A DNA stretch of 64,000 nucleotides from Sternotherus odoratus (taxonomy: Eukaryota; Chordata; Testudines; Kinosternidae), in NCBI GenBank assembly GCA_032164245.1, contig JAVMKO010000002.1, positions 93,757,340 through 93,821,339 on the forward strand, given 5' to 3'. Both the position numbers and the translations under genes were made by a program. Shown piece after piece: positions 23,901 to 35,916 of this stretch; within the stretch, counting starts at the first letter, position 1; the number at the start of each line of letters is the position of its first letter. The notes under the pieces were generated by a model. That model saw nothing but the letters and a program-made list of their open reading frames with translations, was not told where the DNA came from and made no database searches.

Positions 23901-26900
23901 ATGGAAAATGTGGAGCAACCTTTTCTTTAGAGTACTTTTGTAGCAATCCCTGAACTATTGATATGTACTCCCAACCTTTAACTCCATTTTAGCATAGTTT
24001 TTGTCTGGGAATTATTAGAAGGCAGAAAACTGCCCCAGTCTCCCTATAATAAATAAGAGGCTACATGGGCCATTTTTGGCCAGAAAAAAATAGTGGAAAT
24101 GTACATATGCATAATTCTCACATTTGTATTGTGCCTAAGTTGCTGTGTATCATGCTATCCAATCTGCAGAAAAAACAAGTTATAAGAAACCATACAGGAT
24201 GTGGCTTTGAAAATCCAGTGTAGTGGTTTAAAAGTCACAGTTCATGTGCTGGGGAAGATGCATAGCATTATACATCTTTATATGTGCCTGCAAATGGAGC
24301 TGAAGCACAAGGCATTTGTACACATGGACCATTTCTGACTTCTTTGCAGTAGTCTAACTTGTAGCCATACATAGCTACCATTTGCAATTTGCTTTTTTAT
24401 GCTTGGAAATCCACTGTCATGATTATTGTATATATATTATGCCACACTAACCTGCAGATGTCTGCCAATAGCATGTTACTCCTGGAACATTAATTTGCAA
24501 TGGGTAGGTACAGCAACACTTCAGAAAGTGTGTAAAGGCCACATGAGAATTTCCTGAATCTTGTACAGTTAAATCCCACAGCACTCCATAGCAACAATGC
24601 TGGGAGGGCTGAAGTCGCAGTCTCCAGGATGCCAGTGCTATGCATCTCTCTGTATGTATGAAACTGCTGCTGGTGTGTACCAATGCCTATGGTGACCCTT
24701 ATCACTACTAGCAGTTCCTTGTAATGGCTTCCTGTAGGACTTCTTGGGCCCTGTTCCCTGCTTCTGAGATAGTATGTGGTATGAGAGACCTCAGGAAGAT
24801 ATGAAATGGCTCACTCTGCACAGTCCTGATGTGATCTAAACTTCTACTTCTGCACTTATTTACATAGCAGATTAGGATATAGCCATATTCTCTGTGGTAA
24901 ATTACCTTGTTCTTTCAGGGTACCCATGTAGTACTTTGGCTTTTCTCTTCTGTCTCCTCTCACACCACTCCCTTTTTTGGAGTTTGCAGATATTCTACAA
25001 GGAACCATTTCTGTAATGTAATTTGATAGGCAGCATGACCAGTAAGAGATTTTGGGCTTTCACTTGGGGGGTTTAATATAGGATTTGTGTTAAGTTCCAA
25101 TGTTTTTCTCACCTGGTGCCATGCAAGCAAAGGGAGCAGAAGTCCCCATGTCATTAATGTACACAAGTGACCTTTTACTACCTGATAGGTGCATTCAATT
25201 TCACATAGCCTGGAGGAAGGTCTAGAAATGCCATTTCCCATTGTGCTATCTAACCTCAGGTTGGTATTCCTATGCATTTAATAAATTCAGATTTGCTCCT
25301 TGGTGTTACATGAAAACAGAGGACATTCAGAAGGATATGACTTTCAATAAATCAACTGTTATGACACTTCGGCAAGGAAAGCAAACAGTTTAAAAAAGAA
25401 ATATCGAGTAAACCTTTGCACATAGAATATGTAAACCAATCTACTGGGACTTTGGGGGTTTTTTACTCAATACTTCTGAGGTATTTTCATGAAAGGTTTA
25501 AATGAGGGATACTACAGTGATATACACATTTATTACTTAAGATATTTAAAATTAATACATATTAAAGTATCAAGATATTTATTTCTTACAAACTATGACA
25601 ATTTCAGCTTTATACAAGCATCTGCTGCTTTTGCTCACAGCTTCTAAAAAAAGTTGTGCTTTCATGTCACCATTTCTTCTTTATATTTCCCAAATCAATA
25701 TTCTCAAGTCTCCACTCAGTGAAGTGAAATTGGTAGGTTAATTATTTCATTTAAGAGTAACAATTTATATATTCATCTCATAGACTCATCAGCGCCTAGG
25801 CTACAATTAGCTAATGAGGGTATTGAAATTCTGAAAGATGAATATTACATTATTTCCTGTGTCAAATCTTGATACTGTGATTGTACTCAGAATACCCTGG
25901 ACCACTTCACGTTTCAATCCTTAATTGCCAATCAGCAGCTCTACTGCCACATCTTCCTCTGTACATGGTTCTTTCCTATACAATCTCCCATCTCTTCCTG
26001 TTTACATCAAAGACCACACATGTTTCGAGTACTTCACAGGCTGCACACATGTATTGCTACAATTTCACTCCACCTTCCACAGTAGAACACTGCTAGCTAA
26101 TTACTTAGGAGCTGATCCTGCAAGGTCAGTCTATTTGTCATCATTGGGAGTTTTCATCAGAGAGCTCTTTCAATGTCTCTTAAATACATTTACTGTACTT
26201 GCAAAGCAAACAAGTAGCAATGCAGAAAAAAATAATGCTATTTATGAACCCAGCACAAATACAATACAGGCATTTAACTGTATTGCAAACTTCTACAGAC
26301 TGCCTTGTCAATGACCTTCCTATTGATCCTCTTTGGCACGAAGAGTAAATTCACCTTCCTACTATTCCAACCCTCCTACCAACTCCAGTCCAGACTATCC
26401 TTGGTTGCCACAGTTAACCACATTTCTGATACAGGTTAAAAAAATAAATAAATCACTTTCTAGTGAAGGTTGAATTTGAGAGCAACAAACACATTTCTCA
26501 TGAAACCAAGCTGTAACTTATTGTATGTTTACTCCCAAGAGTGCAGCAATTTCTTGACTCATTAATCCTAAACCCAATGCTTTAGCATTTTTTTGTTTTT
26601 CTCAGGCAATACATTTCAAAATCATCAGACCCAGTCTTTTCCTAAAAACAAGAATCAGAATATAACAAAATATAACACAACTCCCAAGGGAAAACTTTTT
26701 TCCTTTTCATTTGCAGCAAAATATGAACTTCACTGATGAACATGCATGTTATTTTAAATATATAAATATCATCCACACTGGAAATGAAAAGCCAGGCTCA
26801 CCAGTTGCAGATCAGGGAACTAAAAAGGAAAGGAAACCTGAAAGTATCATTTTTCTGTAAGCTTATCTTTCAAGTTGTTGCCAGGACAGTAAATTAATCT

Positions 26901-29900
26901 GTCAGACTAACAGAAGAAAGTGACCTCAACAAGCACCATGACCCCCTGAGCTGCACAATTAAATTGAACCCTATTTATTCCTCCCACACTTGAGGCAAAG
27001 TCATAAAACTGTTTCTTTCTAAGCCTTTTGTCCCTCTTCCTTTCAGACGAGTCTTCATCACTGGCACTGAATTTCTAGTGCCCTTCAGAAAAACAAAAAC
27101 GAGATTTGAGAAAAATCTCAACTTTCCTTTTACCACAATATCTATGTACCTGCTTGTCCTCTTCTCTCACTACATCAATATTTGTGTGTACTAATCTTCC
27201 CTTTCTCTTCTGCCTTTTATTCTTTCATGTGTTTCTCCACAGTGGCAAAGCCAGGCAGAGTTTAGCCCCCTCACTCCCTCCATCACACCCATTTCCTCAC
27301 CTCCTCCCCAAATAATCCTGAGAGAGGGCAGGGGTGTGCAGGGGTCCTTGCATCGGGCTCTTTGGTGAATGAGCTGCTTCAGGCAGGGCTGCCGCTCACT
27401 CCTTCAAGGGGAGACACTGGTGCAGTAATAAACTGTCAGCAAGTCATTAAATCACATTGACGCTTTGTGAGCCCCAGCCCCACAATGCCACCCAGAGACA
27501 TAGTCAGCCCCTTGTGCAGGGGATGGAGATGCAGTGGAAGGTGAGGTGGTTGCAGATAGAACTGGGTGCCTCTCTGTACCTGTTTTGAGTGCTGCAGGCA
27601 GGGTTTCTTCAGGAGACGGTTCCCTCCTCCTCCCTCAGCCTCAGCAGCAGTGAGTGTCTGAGAGCAGGGAACAGGCTTTGTTACTACTCTGGAGCCCTGG
27701 ATCAGTGCTGTCGCTATAGAAACTGGCTGCAGCCTGAAGTGACACTAACAAGTGGCAGGGGGCCTGAGCTGTTCATTCAGGAATATCCTTGGCCTCCTCC
27801 TATGGCAGCCAACCCCACAAGCAGCCCAGCCCAGGGAGGGAAAGGGTCTGACCCGCTTTGTCCTGGTTCTACTCTGCCTCTAGGGGGGCCAGCCCAAGAT
27901 GTTTCTCCCCATTCTCCCTCCTCTTCTAGGGGGCAGTCAAGCACAGAGCATTACTCCCCCCCACACACACATCCCTTCCTCCAGTATGATGTGCTGGAGG
28001 GCACAGTTTGAGGGGAGAGCCCCTTGTTCCCATTTTGCCATCAAACTGAAGGGAACGTTGGGATGCTCTCCCTGCTGCAGATGAGCTCACTCCTTTCTGC
28101 ACCATGCCAGAGACAGCTTAGCCCCGGGGCTCCCAAAAAGAGAAAATGTGGGACTTGTAGAAGGACCAGATTGCACCAAATGGCAGGTATTTGCAAACAC
28201 TTCCCAGGGGAGAAACGCCCTCAAAATCCAGCTGCGCATTTTAAACCCCTACCACTTCACATTATTCAGGGCGAACAAGGTGCCATACTATCCATTGGTT
28301 ATGGAGATTTTTCAGAACCACAGTATAAACATTTCCAGCGAAGGCTGTGGTACCTCTTGGGGGGGGGCCCCCAACAGGAATATTTTGGGCCTGTCCTACA
28401 CAACACAATAAAAAGCAAATAGGGGACCCCCTCGAGCTGCGCAGGGCCCCAAGCAATTGCTTAATCCTCTTATGCCTTGCACTGTCTCTGATTTCCAGCA
28501 GCAGCACTTAATAGAAGGGATGTTTCTCACAAGAGAAAATGTGGGTATGTTTTTGTTTAAATGGGTGACCTAATGAATCAGCCCCCCCCCCCCAGCCCTT
28601 CACCCCTCCTGGAGGCAAGTGTGAGTAGATACGGATGGACACACACAGTACATGGGGTTTATCACACATTGTGGGGAATTTTTTGGTGGGAGTAGCTCAT
28701 TATTCTCTAAGGGGAGCCCAAGGAAGGGTATCACTCATTTGTGATTCTTAATAATAATCATGTTTATTGGAATAATGGCTAAGGACCAACCAAGAATTGG
28801 GCCCCATCATGCTGGGTGCTGAACAAACACAGACTAGTAGATGGATGCTCCCTGCCTCAAAGTGCTTTCAATCCAAATAGCTCAGGCAGACAGCGTGTAG
28901 GGAAGGAGTAGATCACCTGTAGAGTGAACTATGTGATGACAGCAAATGTCATGTTAGCTCCACTATTTTTAAATGGGGGGAGGCGGTTAGTTAGGGGAGG
29001 ATACGCTAAATGGAAAGGAAGGGAAAGGGGGTGAGGTGGACAGAACAGGACAAGGAGGTGAGGGTTAGGGGCAGGTGTGGAGTGAAGCTGAGGTGAAGAG
29101 ACTGAGGAAGAAGGGCTGGAACACAGCCAATCAGCACGGGGCAGAGAAAGTCCAGTCTGAACTAGAAAGTTCTCTGAATATCCAGTATGCTTTGGCTGCT
29201 GCTGCTACTGCCTGGAGTCTTTGGCTGGGTCCTCCCTCCTGTTTTGACCTCAAGACTACATAGGCATAGCTCTCAACATTACAGATGGCTGCAGTGGAGT
29301 TTCCCACTGCCAGCAGAGCTGTTCCCGGGCAGTGTGGCTGCTGAACCCAGCACAGGGGGAGCTGGGAAAATCCCAGGCGTGTCTGCCAATCCCTGCAGAA
29401 TCATCAAGGCTACAGTGGCCAGCCCCCGTGCCTTGTCTGCTGGATCTGTGCCAGGCTCACCCCCTGCCTTCCAGTCAGGCAGCATCACTCTCCCTCCCTG
29501 AGCTCCGCTGCAGCCACTGAGCTGCCCAGAGGAGATGAGCATTCCCAGGAGCAGTTGAAGTCAGTGCCCTCCTTAGCTGTGCCCCAGCCAATATTACACA
29601 TAGGGTGTGTATGGCTGTATGTGGGAAATGAATGTGGGAAATGTTCTGCTTCAGCAATGCCAGGGGGTTTTGGGAGCCCCTGCACACACACCCATGCATA
29701 CCTCCCGCATAACCTGGGGTGGTTGGGGGGTATGCATGGGTGTGTGTGCAGGGGAGGCACCACCTATGCCCTAGGGCCTCCAAATGGGGGTCTCCCCTGC
29801 ACAGTTCTGGGTCCAGATACGGGATGGGGGAGGGATGTCCCCTGTTAAACCCCATTTTACCCCCTCCCTTCCCAGTTCAGCAGTTCCTGCTTTGGCTGGA

Positions 29901-30886
29901 TCTCTGGTTAGTTCCTGCCTGCTCTCCCCTCTTCCCCAAGGCTACAATATGGGGGAGACCCTACTTGGTTGTGTCCCCAGAATGAGGGCCTCCCCCTCAC
30001 ACTTCTCGGTCTCGTGTATGCACAGGTGTGTGCTGGGGGAGGGTACTTTTCCATGGGAGCCTGATGCCCATATGGGGTGTCACTCAGCACCACCACAGAG
30101 CAGTGCGATGAGTGCCAAAGGGAAATCGAAGGCAATTCCTATTTTTCCTCCTGTACATCCTCTTCCTCCACAGGTTGTTCAATCCAACCCCGACTCCAAC
30201 TTATGCAGCATGCTCTCATTTTATTTTCTCCTTTGAAAAGATCTTTTCTTCTCTCCCCCAAATGAAAGTTGATAATCATCCTTCTTGAATGAAAGATGGA
30301 CTTCTCTCTCTCTTCTCTTCCCTTAGTTTGTATTGATTAACTGCTCTCCTAAATTTGCCAAATATAAGAACCCAAAATCCAAGATGCAACACTCAGGCTA
30401 CATCATCAATCTTAGCTGCTGCCAGATCTAAACTACTGGTGATGACTATTAAGTATCAGCATTGCAAGTCACGGTGAGTTGATGATTCTGTGCCAAGAGC
30501 TGCCTACACATTTCAGACTATACTCCTCAGGAAGAGTTTGGCAAAGACAAGAAAGCCCTTCCTCACAATACATGGGTTAAAGCAGAACTTTTGACAGTTT
30601 ATAAAACAGTGAACAGCACAAGGAAGAAAGAAGGAGAAGGGCAGAGTTGCTATGAAGGACTGGGGTCACCATTTCTCTACCAACCTACCTACCTAGGATG
30701 CCTGCTGAATACCAAACCTAGAGTGAGACAAATTCATCTGATCAGAGGCTGAATGGAATAGCTTTTTTACATTAAAGAACTACTCTGATCTGAAGTACAA
30801 AGTGCAGGGTTAGCAAATGGGACACGTTGACCCTCACATCTTAGGTGATAGTTTGCTTATTAATTCTCCATTTGCAGCAGTATTTT
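20967..30886. other. Long spacer, mostly unique
   Basis: No exon with matching splice sites and protein signature was found. MIR-like tail wording occurs at about 22650-22745 (CTCTTATATAGCATTTTTCATG ... TCATAATCCCCACATTG) and 28770-28870 (GGGCCCCATCATGCTGGGTGCTGAACAAACACA). C/T-rich low complexity lies near 23160-23330. Poly-C runs occur near 28583. Frames at 23117, 27589, 28024 and 29784 sit in biased sequence and overlap others in different phases. Confidence 0.5.
29677..29754. repeat. Perfect 26-bp inverted repeat hairpin
   Basis: The arm at 29677-29702 (CCCCTGCACACACACCCATG...) is exactly complementary to the arm at 29729-29754 (...CATGGGTGTGTGTGCAGGGG), around a 26-nt loop. The neighbouring sequence to about 30.05 kb repeats related pieces (GTGTATGCACAGGTGTGTGC), so this is probably part of a local, partly inverted duplication. 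No transposon ends were recognised around it. Confidence 0.9.
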
Positions 30887-31285
30887 TACATACACTTTAA
30901 ATAACAAAGAGTCCTGTGGCACCTTAAAGACTAACTAAAGTATTGAAGCATAAGCTTTCGTGGGCTAATACCCACTTCATCAGATGCAAGCAGTGGAAGT
31001 GTCCAGGGGCAGGTATAGATAAGTAGGCAAGAACCAGGAAGGAGATAACAAGGTTAGTTATCCTGATTGGACTAACCTTGTTATCTCCTACCTGGTTCTT
31101 GCCTTCTTCTTATCTACACCTGCCCCTGGACACTTCCACTGCTTGTATCCGACGAAGTGGATATTAGCCCACGAAAGCTTATGCTTCAATACTTTAGTTA
31201 GTCTTTAAGGTGGCACAGGACTCTTTGTTACCTCTGCTATTCCAGACTACCACGGCTACCTCTCTGATTCCTCTACATACACTTT
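30887..31285. mobile_element. Inverted double copy of the hammerhead-motif retroposon (375-bp palindrome)
   Basis: The left arm at 30902-31058 and right arm at 31071-31230 are near-perfect reverse complements separated by about 12 bp. The whole block, 30899-31273, is flanked by a perfect 12-bp duplication, TACATACACTTT (30887-30898 and 31274-31285), so it was inserted as one event. The right arm runs in plus orientation and continues 43 bp further, to CTACCTCTCTGATTCC. The left arm's core at 30956-30983 has an intact CTGATGA on the minus strand. The right arm's core (31149-31176) reads CCGACGA and has one stem II mismatch. Inverted twin copies inside one duplication are known for Penelope-like elements and for LINE twin-priming. 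Confidence 0.85.
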
Positions 31286-31752
31286 GGCCATCTGGAATTT
31301 AACTGTACTCTCAATAAATAAATTGGTTTAAAAATTGGAAAGTTAAAATGCAATTCATTTGAGATTTTACAGTAAAGAGGCCTTTCAAATTAAAACTGTA
31401 CAAATTTAAGACTGTGAACATTAGTTTGAAATAAACTGGTCAATTAATCTAAGGGGAAAAGCACAATGTCAACAATACAATACCTATTCATTTCAGTTAA
31501 TAAAGAACTTGTCAGACAGTCTTGTATCGGGAAGATGATTCTATCCAATGATTTTAACCCATATGGTTTTCTCAACATGCCCACAGGAATTAGAATTTGC
31601 CAACCATTGCCACATTCCCCTCCTTTACACATGCACAGGAACGGCTAGAAAAAGGATAGAAAAGAGGACACCCTTGAATGCAGTACAGTATCTGGGCACT
31701 GATAATACTAAACTCAAAAGTAGCATTTTCAATCTTTAATGAAATTTACTTT

Positions 31753-33073
31753 AAAAAGACGGACTATTCAGCTTGGAAAAGAGACGACTAAGGGGAGATA
31801 TGATAGAGGTTTATAACCATGGTTTTCAAACTACGCGTTGCGACCCAGTACTGCGACCCAGACCCAGTGGATGGTAAAGCACTGGGTTGTGGCAGTTCTG
31901 GTCAGCACTGCCGACCGGGCCATTAAAAGTCCCATCAGCGCTGCTGCCCAGCTAAGGCAGGCTAGTTCCTACTTGTTCGGACACTGCGCTGTGCCCTGGA
32001 AGTGGCCATCAGCAGGTCTGGCTCCTAGGCAGGGAGGCCACAGGGCTCCATATTCTGCCCCCACGCCGAGCACCAGCTCCACACTCCCATTGGTCAGGAA
32101 CAGGCCAATGGGAGCTGTGGGAGGTGGTACCTGTTGGCGAGAGCCATGTGGAGCCACTTGTGTGCCTCCACCTAGGAGCTGGACCTGCAGCTGGCTGCTT
32201 CTGGGGCACAGTGCAGTCTGTGGTGCCAGGACAGGCAGGAAGCTTCTCTTAGCACCCCCACTGCACCGCTGACCAGGAGCCTCCGGAGGTAAGCCCAGGC
32301 CCCAATCCCCTGCCCCAGCCCTGAGATCCCCCCAAAACCAGAGCCCCTTCCTGCACCCCAAATCCCTTATCCCTGGCCCTGCCCCAGAGCCTAACCCCCA
32401 TCCCAGAGGTCTGACCCACTCATGTACCTCAACCCTCTGCCCCAGATCTGAGCCCCTCCACACCCAAACTCCTCATCCCCAGCTCAGTTGGGTTGTGGGC
32501 ATCAGTTTTTTCAACTGGGTCACCATAAAAAAAAACTTTGAAAACCACTGGTCTATAAAGTCATGAATGGTATGGGGAAAGTGAATACGGAAGTGCTATT
32601 TATATCTTCTCATAACACAAGAACTAGGGGGTCACACAATGAAATTAAGAGGAAGCAGGGTTAAAAACAAACAAAAGAAAGTACTTCATACAATGCCCAG
32701 TCAACCTGTGGAACTAATTGCCAGGGGATGTTGTGAAAGCCAAAACTCTAACTGGATTAAAAAAATAATTAGGTGCATGGAAGATAGATCCATCAATGGC
32801 TATTAGCCAAGATGTCAGGGATGCACCCCATGTTCTGGGGTTCCCTAAGCCTCTGACTGCCAGAGGCTAGGAATGGATGACAGGGAATGGATCAGTTGAT
32901 GATTGTCCTGTTCATTCCCTTTGAAGTATCTGGAAATGGCCACAGTCAGAAGACTGGATACTGAGCTAGATGGACCATCAGTCTGACCCAGTGTGACAGT
33001 CTATACTATTATGGTCACAACTTTTACAGATTATGGGTAATGTCACACCCAGTGTAGCCATTCTTATGTTCTA
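31753..33073 (+). mobile_element. CR1 LINE 3' end, interrupted by a hAT
   Basis: The parts at 31753-31816 and 32551-33073 read as one CR1 tail. The first has GACTATTCAGCTTGGAAAAG and ACTAAGGGGAGATATGATAG. The second has AAGTCATGAATGGTATGGGG, then CAACCTGTGGAACTAATTGC, then CTAGATGGACCATCAGTCTGACCCAGTGTG. The end is the family's ATTCTTATGTTCT at about 33060-33072. Translation shows the last reverse-transcriptase-adjacent residues (DGLFSLEKRRLRGDMIE), now broken. About 50 bp are inserted just before the tail, between two CCCAGTGT motifs. A 734-bp hAT splits the element. Confidence 0.9.
31817..32550. mobile_element. hAT element nested in CR1 (734 bp)
   Basis: The left end (C)CATGGTTTTCAAACTACG mirrors the right end CTTTGAAAACCACTG. 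The flanking 8-mers GTTTATAA (31809-31816) and GTCTATAA (32551-32558) differ at one base and rejoin the CR1 sentence when the element is removed. The interior has GACCCAGTACTGCGACCCAGACCC at the left and a C-rich array from about 32290 to 32490. That array shares the AACCCTCTGCCCC and AACTCCTCATCCCCAGC motifs with the minus strand of the 7.35-7.6 kb minisatellite. No transposase is present. Confidence 0.85.
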
Positions 33074-34645
33074 AGTGTTAACTATTTAATTGGTTGTCAA
33101 CCCGTGAGGTAAGTTAAGTTTTCAGAGAGGGAAACTGAGGCACGGCATTTAGGTGACTTGTCAAGCAGCAAAAGAGTCATCAGGATTAAAACTCAGGTGC
33201 TTCTCATTCCCAGTACTTTGCACAGCTCTCTCAAAGTTGGGAATTTTATCAGAAATTGGGTTCAACCCATGTGGATATTATTCACCTGGATCTTAGCCTG
33301 AGCCATTTGGCTCTTCCGATTCCTATACAGGTTTTTCATTTTTAAGCTTCTATTTTAAATATAATTTTAGCTAACTAAGAGTCATTAAGAGTCTTTTGGA
33401 TCCTATCATCTTTAATAGTGTTAGGAGGCACTTCACTTTAATCCCAAACATGCCAAGTTGATGCAAGCTAAAGTTTCCATAGTTGAAATACTCTCATTTC
33501 AGTGATGTCATTTTTAACATCAGCATTGAATTTTGCAGCATTTTAAGGCCCTGGTTATCTTATGCCTTTGCGCTACAACATTCTCCCCTTCTCTTAACTC
33601 TGTAGACGCCTTTCCAGGGTAAGGTGACCATACTTTTAAAATAAAAATCTGGCTCACTTATAGCTGTATTTTATTAGGGTCCCAAAATACCCGGATAAAA
33701 AAAAATGAAGAAAATTTAAAATAAAATAAAAGGGTGCTGGGGGTTACCACTGGCAGCTTCTGACTCAGCATCAACATGTGCATTTCTCTCGTGTGAAGGA
33801 TTTTTTTTCCAGTAACACAGTGTTCTGAGTGACTTCATTATAAAACACTGAATGAGTGTTGTTAACATTCACTTTGAGCAAAAAAACAGCTTTGAAAGTG
33901 TCCACACTCTGACTCTTGTCCTCGCTCCAGATACTATTAATCACACCAAACCCTTATTCCACTGGATTGTTTGTTCCTATTAAACAAAGAACAAATCCTA
34001 CTCAGTACAGCAATACGTTTTAAAAAATAACCAAACCAAAAAGCATTTTGACAGAGGAAATGAAGAACTCTGACATTTTCAGGCATCCTAAAAAAAAGTT
34101 CTCAGGTCACCATATAAAAATCTGGTACTGCCCTGATAAAATTATTTATTATCGTGATTTGGATTGCAGCAAGCCTAGAGGCTCCATCCTAATTGTGGTA
34201 GGCACTGCACACACACAACAAAAACAGCCCTTCCCCCAAAGAGCTTACATTTCAAATAAGCAGTTTTTTAGGGTGGGGACTGTCATTTGCTGTATACTTG
34301 TACAGGGCCACGCCTAGTTTGGCCTTCAGGTGCTACCACAATATCACATGTTAAATAGTAATAGCTGTATAGTCTCTTTATTCAGGGGGATTGGGTTTTG
34401 GCAGGTTTGTGGGGACAGATCTGAAGCATCCCCTATCATTAAACTGTACCTATTTTTTTAGAAAGACGCTCGCAGCAATCCTGGGAATTAGAAACTAGTC
34501 AGCCATATTTCAGTATATTCAGGAATATTGGTTGAAAATGATAAGTAAAGAAAGAAAGCACCTACATAATATGAGAGGGACAAACAAATGTGCCTTCCCA
34601 TTCTGCTATAGTTATTTGAGTATATTAACACAATACTGCATAAAG
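33074..34645. other. Spacer with MIR-like and TAGGGTGACCA-like fragments
   Basis: At 33118-33215, GAGAGGGAAACTGAGGCACGGC and GGTGACTTGTCAAGCAGC match the well-known MIR/L2-type tail. At about 33617-33700, AAGGTGACCATACTTTTAAAATAAAAATC resembles an eroded TAGGGTGACCA element. At 34180-34310 a second old tail reads GGTAGGCACTGCACACACAC and CCAAAGAGCTTACA. No host exon is seen. Confidence 0.5.
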
Positions 34646-34649
34646 AAGA

Positions 34650-35560
34650 GCAGATATAATTGATTTGGTCTTTCAATAAGACCTTTAACAAAGTCACTCA
34701 CAAAAGTCTATTAAAGAAATTAAATAGTCTTGGGGCAAGAGAAAGTGATGTTATAGGTTAAAAACTGGCTAAGAGAAAGCAAAGAGTAGGAATAAATAGT
34801 CAATTTCAACATGACAAAAGTCTAGTAGTGGGGCATCCCCAGGATCCATATTAGGATTGATATAAAATATATTTTTTATAATTGAGAAAGGGGAGTGAAA
34901 TAAGGTGGCAAAATGCGTAGATGACAATATTTTTTAGTCTGCAAACACTAGAAAGGTCTAGGCACCTTTGGAATATCTAAACCAAGTGAGCTGAATGGAG
35001 AACACAATGGCCAGTGAAATTCATTGTTGAAAAATGGAACGTAGTACACACTGAAAGGAATAAATTAAATTAAAAATAAATTTACTAGTTTCTAACTTAA
35101 ATGTAACCATCGAGGAAGGGACAGACATTATTGTGCACAGTCAACCCACAGCAGCAATCAAAAAGCAGACAAAATGATAGAATATATAAGGAATGGGATA
35201 GAAAAATCATACTGAAAATATTATAATCTGCTATATATCAATTACGGTATCTGCCTTCAGCTGAAATACTTTAGTCAGTTCTGGTAACCACATCTCAAAA
35301 AAGAAAGGTGATAAAACATTTAGAGGCTTGGAGAGAGAATTCTTTGTGGAGAGCGTGAAAAGGATTAGGGCTGTGTACAGAAGAAATGAATAACAGGACA
35401 TGACAGATTTAAAAAATAATTAATGGTATAGAGAAAATAAATCTTGTGTTCCTAGTCAGCATTTTTCATAATATAAGAACTAGGGGGCTTGAAGTGAAGT
35501 TGAAAGGGAACAAACTTGAAAGATAAAAGAGAATATTAAGATGAGAGCATTTAATTACAT
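34650..35560 (+). pseudogene. CR1 LINE reverse-transcriptase remnant
   Basis: This is a decayed CR1 second open reading frame. ATTTCAATAAGACCTTTAACAAAGTCACTCACAAAAG at about 34669 gives FNKTFNKVTHKS, matching the CR1 motif DFxKAFDxVxHxxL of reverse transcriptase. The text then follows CR1 order. GTCTAGTAGTGGGGCATCCCC marks the palm segment, and AGTCAGTTCTGGTAACCACATCTC precedes the tail-proximal part. Many stops and frame breaks exist, so it is a dead fragment. It ends near CTTGAAGTGAAGTTGAAAGGG, before the usual 3' tail, where a hAT-like element begins. Confidence 0.8.
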
Positions 35561-35575
35561 TAGATAGGGTGAAAG

Positions 35576-35847
35576 CAGTGATACTCAGACAGAGGCTTGC
35601 AAGCCACAAGTGTCTCTTTAATGTCTCCTGCAGCTCTTTGTAGCACATGATTTTCAAACCCTGTGGTTTAATTATTAATCAGTATGTTATTAAATTGTAG
35701 AATACTTGGTCAGTCAGAAAATTATATATGTATGTAGTAACCAATGTACGTATGTAGTAAATGAAAAGAATTCACACTACTGTGGCTCTTTTGGGTAATG
35801 CTGATCACTAATTTGGCTCCTGACCCATTGAAGTCTGAGTGTCACTG
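35576..35847. mobile_element. hAT-like element (272 bp)
   Basis: The left end CAGTGATACTCAGACAGAGGC mirrors the right end GAAGTCTGAGTGTCACTG. The interior is AT-rich, with GCAAGCCACAAGTGTCTCTTTAATG at the left and CTGTGGCTCTTTTGGGTAATG at the right, wording typical of Charlie-like hAT copies. The flanking 8-mers no longer match, so it is an old insertion. It lies against the truncated end of the CR1 remnant. Confidence 0.7.
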
Positions 35848-35916
35848 CTGTAAGGAAAGGGTTACACAGAATAAAACATTTGTTAAGGCATATAAACCCT
35901 GATATTTCAAAGCACA

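Noticed and set aside
27589..28422. Frames of 140 and 132 codons that could be exons
   Set aside because: They overlap one another in different phases, no domain is visible, and the sequence includes homopolymers typical of spacer.
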